Positions 35,729-51,491 of a stretch of DNA of 64,000 nucleotides are shown here, piece by piece. Position 1 is the stretch's first letter. Every line of letters starts with the position of its first letter. The notes below the pieces were generated by a model. That model made no database searches, was not told where the DNA came from, and saw only the letters and a program-made list of their open reading frames with translations. Made by a program: the position numbers and the translations under genes. The stretch comes from Tupaia tana (Eukaryota > Chordata > Mammalia > Scandentia > Tupaiidae): positions 71,102,949-71,166,948 of the forward strand of contig JAKSZU010000009.1 of assembly GCA_026018925.1 (NCBI GenBank), read 5' to 3'.

Positions 35729-35997
35729 TTTTTTAAGAGGTTTTTGCCTTAGGGTGCATTGGCTCACTGGAGGAGAGAGAGAAACAGAGACAGAGACAGT
35801 GGGAAGGAAAGTTAGAAATTACTCCCCCACGGGGTGGATGGCCAAACCACAGTACCTACTCTACTTTCCTCCTGGGATCTTAGGCATGCATGCACACATG
35901 CCTGGCATAAATTTCAAGCCACTGGATCTGGGACTCGAACTGTGATTGGCCATGTTGGAGTCCAACAGTGTAACTGCTATTCTCTCTGCTGGTTCCA
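35729..35997 (-). repeat. SINE-A with TSD
   Basis: GAGGTTTTTGCCTTAGGGTG to CTCTCTGCTGGTTCC. Flanks ACATGTGCATTATTAT (left) and ACATGCACATTATTAA (right) form a worn TSD. Confidence 0.9.
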
Positions 35998-36344
35998 TCA
36001 CATGCACATTATTAATATTTATAAATGCAGGTGATTTTTTTGTGTTATCTTGGATGGATCCCAAAATCTTGCTGATCTTACTAGTTCTGGGGATTTTAGT
36101 TTTTTGTGGTAGATTCTTTGTGATTTTCTACCTAGAGAATCAAATCTTCTGTTAAGAGGAACAGTTTTATTCCTTCCTTTCCACTGGCTTTTTTTTTTTT
36201 TTTAATCTATTTTCTGTTGAAAGTCCATAGCCACAAATCATAGATTAATTATATTTTCTACCTAATGAACTGTTTTTGTTTTATGGAAAGGAAATCATTA
36301 TCACTTCCTGAGGACTTTGTCATTATACACTAATACTTGGTAAT

Positions 36345-36430
36345 TATTATTTTTAAAAGTTTATTCATTTATTTCTTAGATGAGCTAGAAAGACAGAGAG
36401 AGACACCTGCTCTATACCACCTTATGAAAT
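36345..36430 (-). repeat. SINE-B fragment
   Basis: TTATTTCTTAGATGAGCTAG, AAAGACAGAGAGAGACACC and CTCTATACCACCTTATG; only the tail half is present. Confidence 0.4.
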
Positions 36431-36915
36431 TTTGTTCCTGGAGAAATATGGCCAGAGTTTAATATTTCAGTTATATTCTATAGTACACTATTTATTAACA
36501 TTTTAGCTTAGTAGCAAATAGGGAAATGTAGCTACCGATACATTATATTATAGCAATGAAAATTGATTACTGTGTTCTCTTATATTACCATTGTCTAGAA
36601 CAACAAGTTTTCGATAGACTAGTTTTTTAATTATTATGAGTAACCATTAAAGACTTATTTTAGATAAAACAACTGGTTAACAGTGTAACAGATACTGTAA
36701 AAACCAAAAGAATGGGTTTAGAACAAAGTGCATATATTAAAGAATACAGTGTCTTCAACAAGCAGTATTGGGGAAAAAAAGGTACAAGTGACTGAAAAAT
36801 AGTGAACACCTGTTCTAAATAAATTAACCAAGTGGTTGGCAGTTTTTCATTTGATTAATCTAAAATAGTGACTGTTACAATGTATTAATAAGACACATTC
36901 ACTTGGAGCTGTTCC

Positions 36916-36996
36916 TTTATTTTATTTATTTATTTAGTTTTAGGATTTTGCCACAAAGTACATGCACTTGCCACATAGAGGCGAGGGGGAGGAAGG

Positions 36997-37027
<31 letters not shown>

Positions 37028-37207
37028 GGAAAGTGAGAAATCAGCTCCCTTCCCAGGGAGGATGGCCATGTGGCAATCCCTTTTTCTCCATTCTCCTCTT
37101 GGGAGAATGTGCCCAGCATGAGTTTCAAGCCACCAGGTCCAGTCCTCAAACCATGATTGGCCACGTGGGAGTCCAGCACCTTAATCACTATACCACCTGT
37201 TGGCCCC
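36916..37207 (-). repeat. SINE-A, old
   Basis: TTAGGATTTTGCCACAAAGT, GTGAGAAATCAGCTCCC, TCAAACCATGATTGGCC and ACCTGTTGGCCCC; the GGGATCTTGGGCATGC block is deleted. Confidence 0.88.
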
Positions 37208-37741
37208 ATAGGTATTCTTTTATTAGTACCATTAATTGATACTCAATGCTAGATATTATCAGAATTTATACTCCCAAAATCTCAGAGTTATATACAGGTT
37301 TTGGCAATCAGTAAAAAGTATGTCTTCACAAAGCAATATTCCACAGTTGTAGTTACTAGGAAGAATTATCTAAGAAATATTACACTGTGTTATAAATGGC
37401 CTTTGGGATTAAAATTAACAGTAGAAATTACATTAGATTTAATTTTGATAGTGAAAATTTCTATAAGAACTGTTGGGGCTATATCCATGGCCTGGTGGTT
37501 AAGGCGGCCATATCCCACATGACTTACCACTGGTTTGAATCCTGGACCTGAAGGCTTGAGAAAACACCAACTGCATTGTGGGAGGCTGCGCACCAGCAAG
37601 TCTGCTGAGGTTTCTCAGAGAGCAAACAATTGCCATGATTGGTACCCTTCAAAAAACCTGACCTTCAAAACCTTGCTCTTATTGGTCACTAGAATCCCTC
37701 AGATTTGCATGTCCGTCACCTCATGATTGGTCCAAAAGCAA

Positions 37742-37820
37742 CCAATCATAACCCACCTTTTACAACCAATCATAACCCACCTTTTACAACCAATCACGGC
37801 CCACCAGCATGTATATAACC
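37742..37820 (+). promoter_or_regulatory. LTR promoter: CCAAT array and TATA box
   Basis: CCAAT occurs at 37742, 37766 and 37790 in a 24-base tandem repeat (CCAATCATAACCCACCTTTT), followed by TATA at 37812. Inverted CCAAT (ATTGG) also occurs near 37638, 37680 and 37725. This is a typical retroviral U3 promoter layout. Confidence 0.65.
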
Positions 37821-37844
37821 ACGATGCCTGGCCCACAATCGCCA

Positions 37845-38125
37845 AACGACCCTGAAGACCCTGAAGAACACTGCATTGTCTCTGGAAGACCCTGACGAGC
37901 TGACACCACATCGTCTCCAGACGACCCGGAAGACCCGGAAGAGTTGTAACACCACGTTGTCTCCAGACGACCCTGAAGAGTTGTGACACCACATCGTCTC
38001 CATGCTGCTCACAATAGACGACGCGACCCTGAAGAGTTGTAACACTGTGTCGTCTCCGTGCTGTACCATGCTGCCCACAATAAACGGACGACCCTGAAGA
38101 CACTGTGTTGTCTTCGTGTTGTAAC
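37845..38125 (+). repeat. Tandem repeats in the R/U5 part of the LTR
   Basis: Five to six imperfect units built on ACGACCCTGAAGAG, TTGTAACACCAC and TCGTCTCCAG, spaced about 35-65 bases apart. The sequence around AATAAA (CTGCCCACAATAAA) has a decayed partner CTGCTCACAATAG near 38003. Confidence 0.8.
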
Positions 38126-38825
38126 ACTGCGCTGCTTGTCCCGGCTCTCACTCCTTCCCTCAGGAAACCTGTTCGACTGTCCCCCCGGGTCAGGACACTG
38201 CATGTGCACGCCCAAAATCCCAAAGGGAGGGGCAGACGAAGGGGAAGGGATTGTGGTGTGACTATGCCCCATTGGGGATGCTTTATCCTCTTTCTCACTC
38301 TGTCTCTAGTGAGTGCACACCCATTTTGGCCAGAAGAACAAGGAAAATACTGATGATACAGATTGTTTTTCTTTTTATGTTAAAATAAATGGAACATTTT
38401 AGAACACAAAGATTCTTTTGAGGGCTTATATCTACCCAGATAATTTTATAATTGGCAAATATATTATTGTAGTTTTAAAATATTTTTAAATAAATAAATT
38501 GAGTGGTTATTTTATTCTGAAATTTTCTTGAAAGGTTTTTTCTCTTCTTTATCCTTTTATGAAGATGTTTTTACCACCATGTAAAGTTTCAAATTTGAGG
38601 AAAGATAGCCCTTAATGAGCAGAATTTTGCCTATTGAAGAATTAAGTAGAGTTTTAAGTATCTTTATAACTTTTTGTTAGTATTAGCTTGATTTTGGCAG
38701 AATTCCAAAAGTACTGTGGTTGTTTATAATTTTAAAAATAAGGATAATCGATTGTTTTTATTTGTTATGTTTTCTGTAGTGCTAGGATTTTCACCAAGTT
38801 ATATTGAGAACAGTAAAAGTTAATA

Positions 38826-38895
38826 TTGGGTCATTGGAAAAGTCAGAACGTATTTTTCTATGCAAAAGTGTGTCATGACTTTTCCAATGACCCAG
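38826..38895 (+). mobile_element. Palindromic 70-bp MITE, copy 2
   Basis: TTGGGTCATTGGAAAAGTC opens and GACTTTTCCAATGACCCAG closes, 18 of 19 positions complementary, with TA at 38824-38825 and 38896-38897. Loop region ATTTTTCTATGCAAAAGTG. Confidence 0.85.
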
Positions 38896-39429
38896 TAGTT
38901 TATTGACATAGAACAAATTCTCATAGAATAGTTTCTTTTCTTACACGTAAACCTTTTAAAAAGTATTTTATCTTCCAGAGTCTCTAACACTGGTTAATGT
39001 ATTTCATTCACTCCATAAAACTCCTTTTGCAGAATGTAATAGAGAACCACTAGCTAGCTAAGTTGCTATACTCGGTTTCCATGGTGTCATCATCATATCC
39101 TGTAATAAGAGAAGTTGCCATATTTGGTCTAACCTGTAAAGTGGAATTAATTATCCTGTCATTTCTAGTTTTGTCTTTAGGTGTGGAACTTTTGTTGAAA
39201 GTTGTCACCTTAGGTCCCTCATGGAACACACTTTAGTTTTCCTGATTTTCAAAATAATGAAAGTGAATACAGAGCATGAACAATTCTATAGAAAGCATTT
39301 CACATTATAGCTCTGCATTTTGTAATGTTGTTAACAGCAATGGTGGTATCATGTGTTTATATGGTAAAGAGCTTTTATGATGTGAATGCAGAAAACCTAG
39401 ATACACATGCCTTGAGTTGCCTGTTGACA

Positions 39430-39660
39430 TGGAAGGCAGTTTAACAATATCTTATATTTGAGTAATCTTTTAGAATTTATAAGATACTTTATATATATAT
39501 TGGGTCATTTATCTCACAATAATCTTATATAAGGTAAAACAGATGGACTGAGTCCCATTTTATTGATGTGCAATGTGAGAGATTAAGTAACTTGTCTAGT
39601 ATCTCCTAAGTAATGCACTAAGACTAGAACTTCAGTGCTTTCTCCACTATAGTTTCCTAG
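39430..39660 (-). repeat. MIR
   Basis: CTCACAATAATCTTATATAAGG, CCCATTTTATTGATGTGC and AGATTAAGTAACTTGTC follow antisense MIR. Confidence 0.75.
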
Positions 39661-40120
39661 ATCTGGAAACATTGCTATAACATTAATGATAATAATTTCC
39701 TTTTTTCATTAGATTTCATTAAAATTACTAGATTATAATAGTGAATTGGTGGCATTTTATTTCTTGACTTTTGAATGTATTCTTTCATTGTCTCCCTTTT
39801 GTTTTAGTGTTTATTGTGTTAATTTTAGTAGGGTTCTTATTTTTCCACTGTACTCAGACTTTTGAATTCATAATACATTTTTTTCCTGGCCTATTTTTTT
39901 TGTGTTTTCTACAAATAAATTGATTTTATATTAAAAAATGGTTTACATATGCAAACCATTTATTAATTAAGCATTTATTAGTTATGACATCTATAGAATA
40001 GTGGAGTAGGTATGGTGAGGGACACCCAAGAAAAGATGTGAGGTCTTCCTTCAAGGGAAGTAAAGTCTAGCTCAGAAAATAAAATACATACTTGACAAAT
40101 AAAGGACTGTTAAAAAAGAA

Positions 40121-40345
40121 CTGGGCCCACTACAGTAGTGTAGGCAGTAGGGCACTTCTACGTGATACTGGAGCCATATGGGAGGACCAGGTTTGGATAC
40201 AGGGTTGACCTGAACATGCTGAACATACTCATATGTGCCTGTGATCCTGACTGGATACAGGAGGATCATAGCATTACAAGACCCTCTTGAGGGTACCTCC
40301 TCCTCATTCCCAATCTCTCTCTCGAAATAAAATAAACTTTAATAA
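40121..40345 (+). repeat. SINE-B
   Basis: CTGGGCCCACTACAGTAGTG head, CAGGTTTGGATACAGGGTTG, GTGCCTGTGATCCTGACTGG and AATCTCTCTCTCGAAATAAA tail. Confidence 0.6.
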
Positions 40346-40367
40346 AAGTGGGGGAAAGGGATTGATA

Positions 40368-40580
40368 GGGATGTCCCTGTAGCTAATGGTTAAGGGAACT
40401 GGATCCCATATGGCTGACCATGGCTCGAATCTCAGCTAGGCAATTAAAAACATGCTGGATGGAGAAGAAGGGATTACAGCATGACCATGCCCCTTTGAGG
40501 GGTGTTTTCTCGCTCTCATTCTGTCTCTGTTTCTCTGTCTCTCTGGAGAACATACATACTCTCTGGTAATTAAAAAAAGG
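40368..40580 (+). repeat. SINE-A, old
   Basis: GGGATGTCCCTGTAGCTAATG head, GGCTCGAATCTCAG B box, GGAGAAGAAGGGATTACAGC and TCTCTGGTAATTAAAAAAAG. Confidence 0.85.
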
Positions 40581-40587
40581 ATTGAGG

Positions 40588-40838
40588 GACCAGCAGCTAG
40601 CATAACCAGTCCAGTTGCTGGACTCCCATGTAGTCGATTGCGGTTTGCGACCCGGACCCGGTAACTTAAACCTTACGCCTGACGCATGTGCGTGCGTGCG
40701 TGCTCAAGATCCTGAGAGGAGAATGGAGAAGGGATTGCGGTGTGGCCATCCCCCCTGGGGGGTGATTTCTCACTTTCTGTCTCTCTCTGGCGAGTGCACA
40801 CGCCCTATAGCAAGAATCCTCTCAAAAAAAAAAAACTA
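40588..40838 (+). repeat. SINE-A, young
   Basis: GGGACCAGCAGCTAGCATAA, GTGCGTGCGTGCGTGCTCAAG, ACGCCCTATAGCAAGAATCC and A tail. TSD ATTAAAAAAAGGATTGA (about 40570) / ATTAAAAAAAAGGATTGA (about 40839). Confidence 0.93.
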
Positions 40839-41206
40839 TTAAAAAAAAGGATTGACAAATGAATGGAAGGTAAACTGCTGTATGTGTATATCATGGAAAC
40901 ATGGAGTAATAAGAATGATGAGTGTGGTTGGGTTAAGAAAGTCTTCTTGGAAGTAAAATGTAAACTTTTTTTTTATAACAGATAGTTTTTTTTTAAAACT
41001 GTGTAATTATGTTTGGGAATGGGAGAATTGTGATAATATTTGGGAGTAGGAAGAAACAAATTATATGGAAGAAATGAGCACAGAAAATTTCTTTGATACT
41101 ACGCTATGATAGGCTAACTTAAACTCTTCATTGGTAGATTTTTTTTTCCCACTTTACCGAAGGTACCTCTGTCAAATCACTAAGTCAAGGCTTTCTCAAC
41201 AAGAAT

Positions 41207-41357
41207 CTTTTTTTTTATTTTAAAGAATTACTTATTTAATTTTATTTATTATTATTTTTAAATTCACGAGAGAGAGCAAGCCTCCAGATCCAAGATTGTA
41301 ACCACAGTCAGACATTTAGGAGCCTAGCACCTTAACCACCACACTAACTGCTGGCCA
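41207..41357 (-). repeat. Short-form SINE-A
   Basis: TTTATTTATTATTATTTTTA, AGCAAGCCTCCAGATCC, ACCACAGTCAGACATTTAGG and CTAACTGCTGGCC. Confidence 0.8.
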
Positions 41358-41379
41358 CAACGAGGATAATTTTTGATAA

Positions 41380-41600
41380 CTGCTGTTGGTTGAGCATTTA
41401 CTATGTCCCAGGCATTGTGCTGGGTTCTTTGCATGCAATGTCTGTTAGATGGTATTATCCCTGTGTTACATATTGGTACTATTGGACTCAGGGAGGATAA
41501 ATAACTTGTCTAAATTAACAGAACTTAATACTCAGAGGGTCAGGGTTTGAACCCAGATGTGTTAATTCTGAAGGCTATGCTTTTAACCACTTTGTTGATT
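41380..41600 (-). repeat. MIR
   Basis: GAGCATTTACTATGTCCCAG, GCATTGTGCTGGGTTCTTTG, TATTATCCCTGTGTTACATA and GGGTTTGAACCCAGATGTG. Confidence 0.85.
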
Positions 41601-41898
41601 TGCTGCTAAAATACAAGTCCCCTGTCTGCCTGAAATTTTTAAAAATATACATGTGATGTGACCTGCTAAACCCTGAAATCTTTATATTTTTCAGAACTTA
41701 ATTATGTTTTATATTGTATTGAAATCTTAACAGATGAATGTTTAATATCTGTGTCACGTAAGGTAAAACATAAGAATTCAATAAGATAAAAGCAGTAAAG
41801 GAATGAAAATTGCCAAGGAAAGTTAAGGCAATATAAAAATGTAGTAGTGTGGAATTACCAAAAGCATGAGGTTGATAATTATTATAATTTCTTATTAG

Positions 41899-42286
41899 TC
41901 AGGATTTGCATGAAGATGTTGAAGAAATTGGTGCACTGCAGAAAAATCACGCTTCTGTGACATCTGCGAACTCCACAGAAGCTGCAGATCCTGCCTGCCA
42001 GCCTCCAGAAGATGAGTCATTAAGCACTGAGAGCTGTGAAATGCCTGCAGAACAAACTCTAAGCAGTGATCCAGAGAGTGCCCTAGAAGTAAATGATGCT
42101 GAAGCAACAGGGGAGAAAGAAAACTTTTGTGATGATAAAACTTGTGTGCTGTCAACTTCAGGAGAAGAAACAAGTGAAAATGTGCCTACAGCGGAAGACA
42201 CCGCAGAGCAACCAAAGAAAAATAGGATTACTTACTCTCAAATTATTAAAGAAGGCAGGAGATTTAATATTGATTTAGTATCAAAG
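41899..42286 (+). CDS. CHM: CHM internal coding exon (human exon 5 equivalent), acidic REP insert plus start of second conserved region
   Basis: This is the largest exon in the window (388 bases; human c.315-702 as remembered). It begins after TTTCTTATTAG; its first base T completes the serine codon split with exon 4, and it then reads [18 protein letters not shown]. The middle is a Ser/Glu/Asp/Thr-rich, low-complexity stretch of about 90 residues, the insert that separates REPs from the shorter GDI proteins. It is expected to be flexible and fast evolving. The 3' end switches to the highly conserved [18 protein letters not shown] and IDLVSK, the start of the second GDI/REP conserved region. 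The donor is AAAG|GTAAGC, phase 0. A second AG four bases inside the exon makes a potential tandem acceptor. Confidence 0.97.
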
Positions 42287-47111
<4,825 letters not shown>

Positions 47112-47232
47112 GTTCCTTGTTCTAGAGCAGATGTCTTTAATAGTAAGCAACTTACTATGGTAGAAAAGCGAATGCTAATGAAATTTCTTACATTTTGTAT
47201 GGAATATGAGGAGCATCTTGATGAATATAAAG
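47112..47232 (+). CDS. CHM: CHM internal coding exon (human exon 7 equivalent), helical region of the GDI-like fold
   Basis: A 121-base exon after ATATTTTTCAG, followed by GTATTA and ending in phase 1. It encodes [36 protein letters not shown] and DEYK, plus one base of a split codon. The '[20 protein letters not shown]' pattern parallels the Rab GDI segment that ends the second conserved region, a helical domain contacting the prenyl-transfer machinery in REP-1 as known from the family. The exon lies only 511 bases from exon 6. Its length matches the human exon as remembered (c.820-940). Confidence 0.97.
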
Positions 47233-48913
<1,681 letters not shown>

Positions 48914-49086
48914 TAAGTGTGGCATTGGTTCTCTTGTCTCTCCTAACAATGATACTTGAATAACATGAAGGTTTGAAAGACAAAAATGAGATTGATTCAA
49001 GATTTAGTAAATGCAAACATACACAAGTTGAACATTCTTAATCACCAAACCCAAAATTCTATAGCTTCAAAATCTGAATTTTTGCA

Positions 49087-49250
49087 GAGGTTTTTGCTAT
49101 AGGGCGTGTGTGCTCACCAGAAAGCCAGAGAGAGACAGAAAGACAGAAAGCACCCCGGGGGGGGGTGATTTCTCGATTTCTGTCTCTCTCTGTCTTTTTG
49201 GTGAGCACACGCGCCCTATAGCAAAAAACCTCCCCCCCCCCAAAAAAAAA
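49087..49250. repeat. Inverted SINE-A halves (foldback)
   Basis: Left arm 49087-49152 is the antisense 3' end (GAGGTTTTTGCTATAGGGCG ... ACAGAAAGC). After a short C/G spacer the right arm 49165-49232 is the sense 3' end (TGATTTCTCGATTTCTGTC ... CCCTATAGCAAAAAACCTC), then a C-run and A tail. The arms are close to perfect complements. It lies about 175 bases after the exon 8 donor. Confidence 0.9.
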
Positions 49251-49711
49251 GTAGGTATATGAACCTATCAGCAGTTCAAGACAAGACAAAAATCCTTAAA
49301 ATTGGAAAACAAAGCCTAGAAAAAAAATCAACAATGATTTAGTCAAAAGTCATAAAATTCTACTTTACCATTTCATTCTCATGTACTTTATCTTTTGTTG
49401 TGATTCAATTTTCCCAATTAAATTCTAGGATATAATATTCAACCCCAGACTTGTCCCCATGATTAAGTTGGCCATTTTCTTAGTTTTTGAAGTTTTATTT
49501 CTGTGTGAATGTATTTAATTTTCCTGGTATAGCACGCCCTGCAGAATTTCTTAGAGATCTGGTCTGGTGTTGGTAAATTCTTCCAGATTTTGTTTATCTG
49601 AGAATGTTCTTGTCTTTTCTTCTCATATGAAGGATAATCTTGCTGGGTATAGTATCTGTGGTTGCAATTGCTTTTCCTTTAACACTTTGAATATATTTTC
49701 CCATTCTTTCC

Positions 49712-50516
49712 TCACTCACATTGTTTCCATGAGAGTTCCGCTGTCAGCCTGATGGGATATCCTTTGTAGGTAACTTGCCATTTCTCTCTTGCCAATCTTA
49801 GTATCTTGTCTTTGTCTGTGGTTTTGCTCAATCTGGCTATAATGTGTCTTGGAGAAGATCTTCTTGGGTTGATTCTATTTGGGGTCCTTTGTATTTCTTG
49901 GAACTGAATCTTTGAATGCTTCTCTAGGTTTGGAAAGTTTTCTTCCAGGATTTCATGAAATAGATTATCAATGCCCTTATGAGTCTCTTCGCCTTCTGGG
50001 ATACCAATTATCCGGATGTTTGGACATTTGATGGTATCTAGTATTTCTCGTATAGTATTCTCATGTTTTAGGACAATTTTCTCAGTCTTCGTGGTGGATT
50101 TTTCTAAGCCAGTAATTCTGTCTTCTCCAACTGAGATTCGCTTTTCAGTGTGATCTAGTTTGCTATGAATAATTTCAAGAGAGGTTTTGACTTCTTGTAT
50201 TATAGTCTTCATTTCTAACAGGTCCATTTGATTCTTTTTTAAAGAGTGTAATTAATTCCTCTTTTAGATCTTGCAAGAATTTCCTCACCTACTGAAGCTT
50301 GACAGCTTCTTTCCTCTGCTTCTTCGGCAGTTCATTGTCTCTCTTCTCTTCAATCTCTGTGAACTTTATCACCATGAAAATTCTAAATTCTTTATCAGAC
50401 ATTTCCATGAATTTCATCATACTATCTGAGGATGAAGAGGACTTATTTTTCCTTGGAGGAGAGGTGTTTTCTCGTTTTTCCATATTTCTTGTGATCCTGC
50501 AGTAATTTCTAGTCAT
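49712..50516 (-). pseudogene. L1 ORF1p remnant
   Basis: L1 ORF1p is the RNA-binding trimeric protein of the LINE-1 retrotransposon. Here a 75-codon piece with a basic/serine-rich start (50289-50516) and a 171-codon piece (49712-50227) are in frames broken between them. The second has a coiled-coil-like Lys/Glu-rich stretch, then RIIGIPEGEETHKG, ENFPNLEKHSKIQFQEIQRT and SPRHIIARLSK, which match the RRM and C-terminal domain pattern. The C-terminus is lost, so the protein is not functional. Confidence 0.8.
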
Positions 50517-50546
50517 CAGATGGATGGTGCGTTTCTTCTAATTCTT

Positions 50547-50809
50547 TTATTTTTATTTTTTGGAGATGTTTTTGCTATAGGGTGCATGCGCTCGCCAGAC
50601 AGACAGAGAGAGACAGAGAGACAGAAAGTGAGAAATCACCCCCCAGGGGGGATGGCCATGCCGCAATCCCTTCTCCATTCTCCTCTCGGGATCTTAGGCA
50701 TGCACACACACGTGCCTGGCGTGAGTTTTAAGCCACCGGGTCCGGGACGTGAACCACGGTCGACTATGTGGGAGTACAGTGACATAGCCATTACGCTAAC
50801 TGCTGGTCC
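50547..50809 (-). repeat. SINE-A, young, long TSD
   Basis: GGAGATGTTTTTGCTATAGGG through GCTAACTGCTGGTCC. TSD TGCGTTTCTTCTAATTCTT at 50528-50546 and 50810-50828. It interrupts the L1 just upstream of ORF1. Confidence 0.95.
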
Positions 50810-51011
50810 TGCGTTTCTTCTAATTCTTGAAGTTCAGTCTGAGTGTTCAGAGGTGTGCAGGAGGAGGTGATCTGCAATCTCTCTTCCATTCCATTCTCAC
50901 TGTTTGTGCATCAGAATCAGTGGGAATAGAGGAATATTCTGACCCTAACTGTATTCAGATGTATAGATTCTGTTCACTTGTACCTATCTAGGCACTTAGT
51001 GAGCAGAGGTA

Positions 51012-51491
51012 GAAATAAGTAAGGAAGGAGTCTTAGCAGAAAATCTTCATTTTAAGTCTCTGAAAGCACTAGTTCACAGCTGAAGTTCAAGATCGGGAAC
51101 CAGCAGTTAGCGTAATGGCTATGTCGCTGGACTCCCACGTAGTCGACCGCGGTTCGCGTCTCGGACCCGGTGGCTTACAACTCACGCCAGGCGCGTGTGC
51201 GTGCGTGCCCAAGATCCCGAGGGGAGAATGGAGGAGAAGGGATTGCGGTGTGACCATCCCCCCTGGGGGGTGATTTCTCGCTTTCTGTCTCTCTGTCTCT
51301 CTCTGTCTGTCTGGCGAGTGCACGCGCCCTATAGCAAAAAACCTCTCCAAAAAAAAAAAAAAAAGGATCCATGTGGAGGTGGGCCTGGGTTTGTGCCTTT
51401 CTTGAAATAAGTGAGGAAGAAGTCTCAGCAGAAAATCTTCATTTTAAATCTCTGAAATCACTAGTTCACTGCTGAAGTTCAGGATCCATGT
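51012..51491 (-). repeat. Tandem duplication in L1 5' UTR, split by a SINE
   Basis: Copy 1 (51012-51094) and copy 2 (51404-51491) share AGCAGAAAATCTTCATTTTA and CACTAGTTCAC.GCTGAAGTTCA. Without the SINE the period is about 120 bases. Confidence 0.8.
51095..51364 (+). repeat. SINE-A, very young full-length copy
   Basis: Intact TAGCGTAATGG A box and GCGGTTCGCGTC B box, CpG-rich, ACGCGCCCTATAGCAAAAAACC end and 18-A tail. Nearly the same sequence as 23917-24182. Confidence 0.95.

Larger units (their letters stand above)
32780..36190 (-). mobile_element. Second old L1 fragment, antisense, with nested SINEs
   Basis: Starts again with antisense 3' end/ORF2 sequence (GAGTAGTATTTCACAGTATGG, CATCTGGACTGTCTCC, GGCTATTATGAATAAAGC) and passes through TACCATTTGTTGAAAAGGC, ACTCTGTTCCATTGATCTC and GACAGGAATTGCATTAAAG. 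Interrupted by SINEs from 33413 onward. Confidence 0.75.
37577..38197 (+). mobile_element. Solo LTR of an endogenous retrovirus
   Basis: A 621-bp insertion starting TGTGGGAGGC and ending GTCAGGACA (TG...CA), flanked by the 6-base direct repeat CTGCAT (37571-37576 and 38198-38203). A TATA motif GTATATAACC lies at 37811 and AATAAA at 38079. No gag, pol or env sequence is attached, so it is a recombined solo LTR. The 6-base duplication favours a class II (beta-like) retrovirus, but the family is not identified. Confidence 0.85.
37475..38344 (+). repeat. SINE-A interrupted by a solo LTR
   Basis: Head piece 37475-37576 (GGGGCTATATCCATGGCC, GGTTTGAATCCTGGACC, CTTGAGAAAACACC) and body piece 38198-38344 (GTGCACGCCCAAAATCCC, GAAGGGATTGTGGTGTG). 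Removing 37577-38197 and one CTGCAT restores a continuous SINE. Confidence 0.9.
18387..41898 (+). other. CHM: CHM intron 4, L1-rich
   Basis: 23,512 bases. It contains most of the L1 sequence in the window (18800-20917, 23309-36190), many nested SINEs and the solo LTR. Unique-looking stretches are 20940-21945, 22197-23075, 36431-36910, 37208-37470, 38350-38825, 38900-39425, 39661-40100, 40855-41205 and 41601-41890. No alternative exon is evident. Confidence 0.93.

Noticed and set aside
37699..38298. A 199-codon antisense open frame in intron 4
   Set aside because: It overlaps the solo LTR and its tandem repeats, has no known domain and crosses into SINE sequence. The repeats explain the lack of stops.
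51095..51364. tRNA gene candidates at SINE heads with good A and B boxes
   Set aside because: The cloverleaf cannot be closed with a plausible anticodon and acceptor stem, and each is continuous with a SINE body and A tail.
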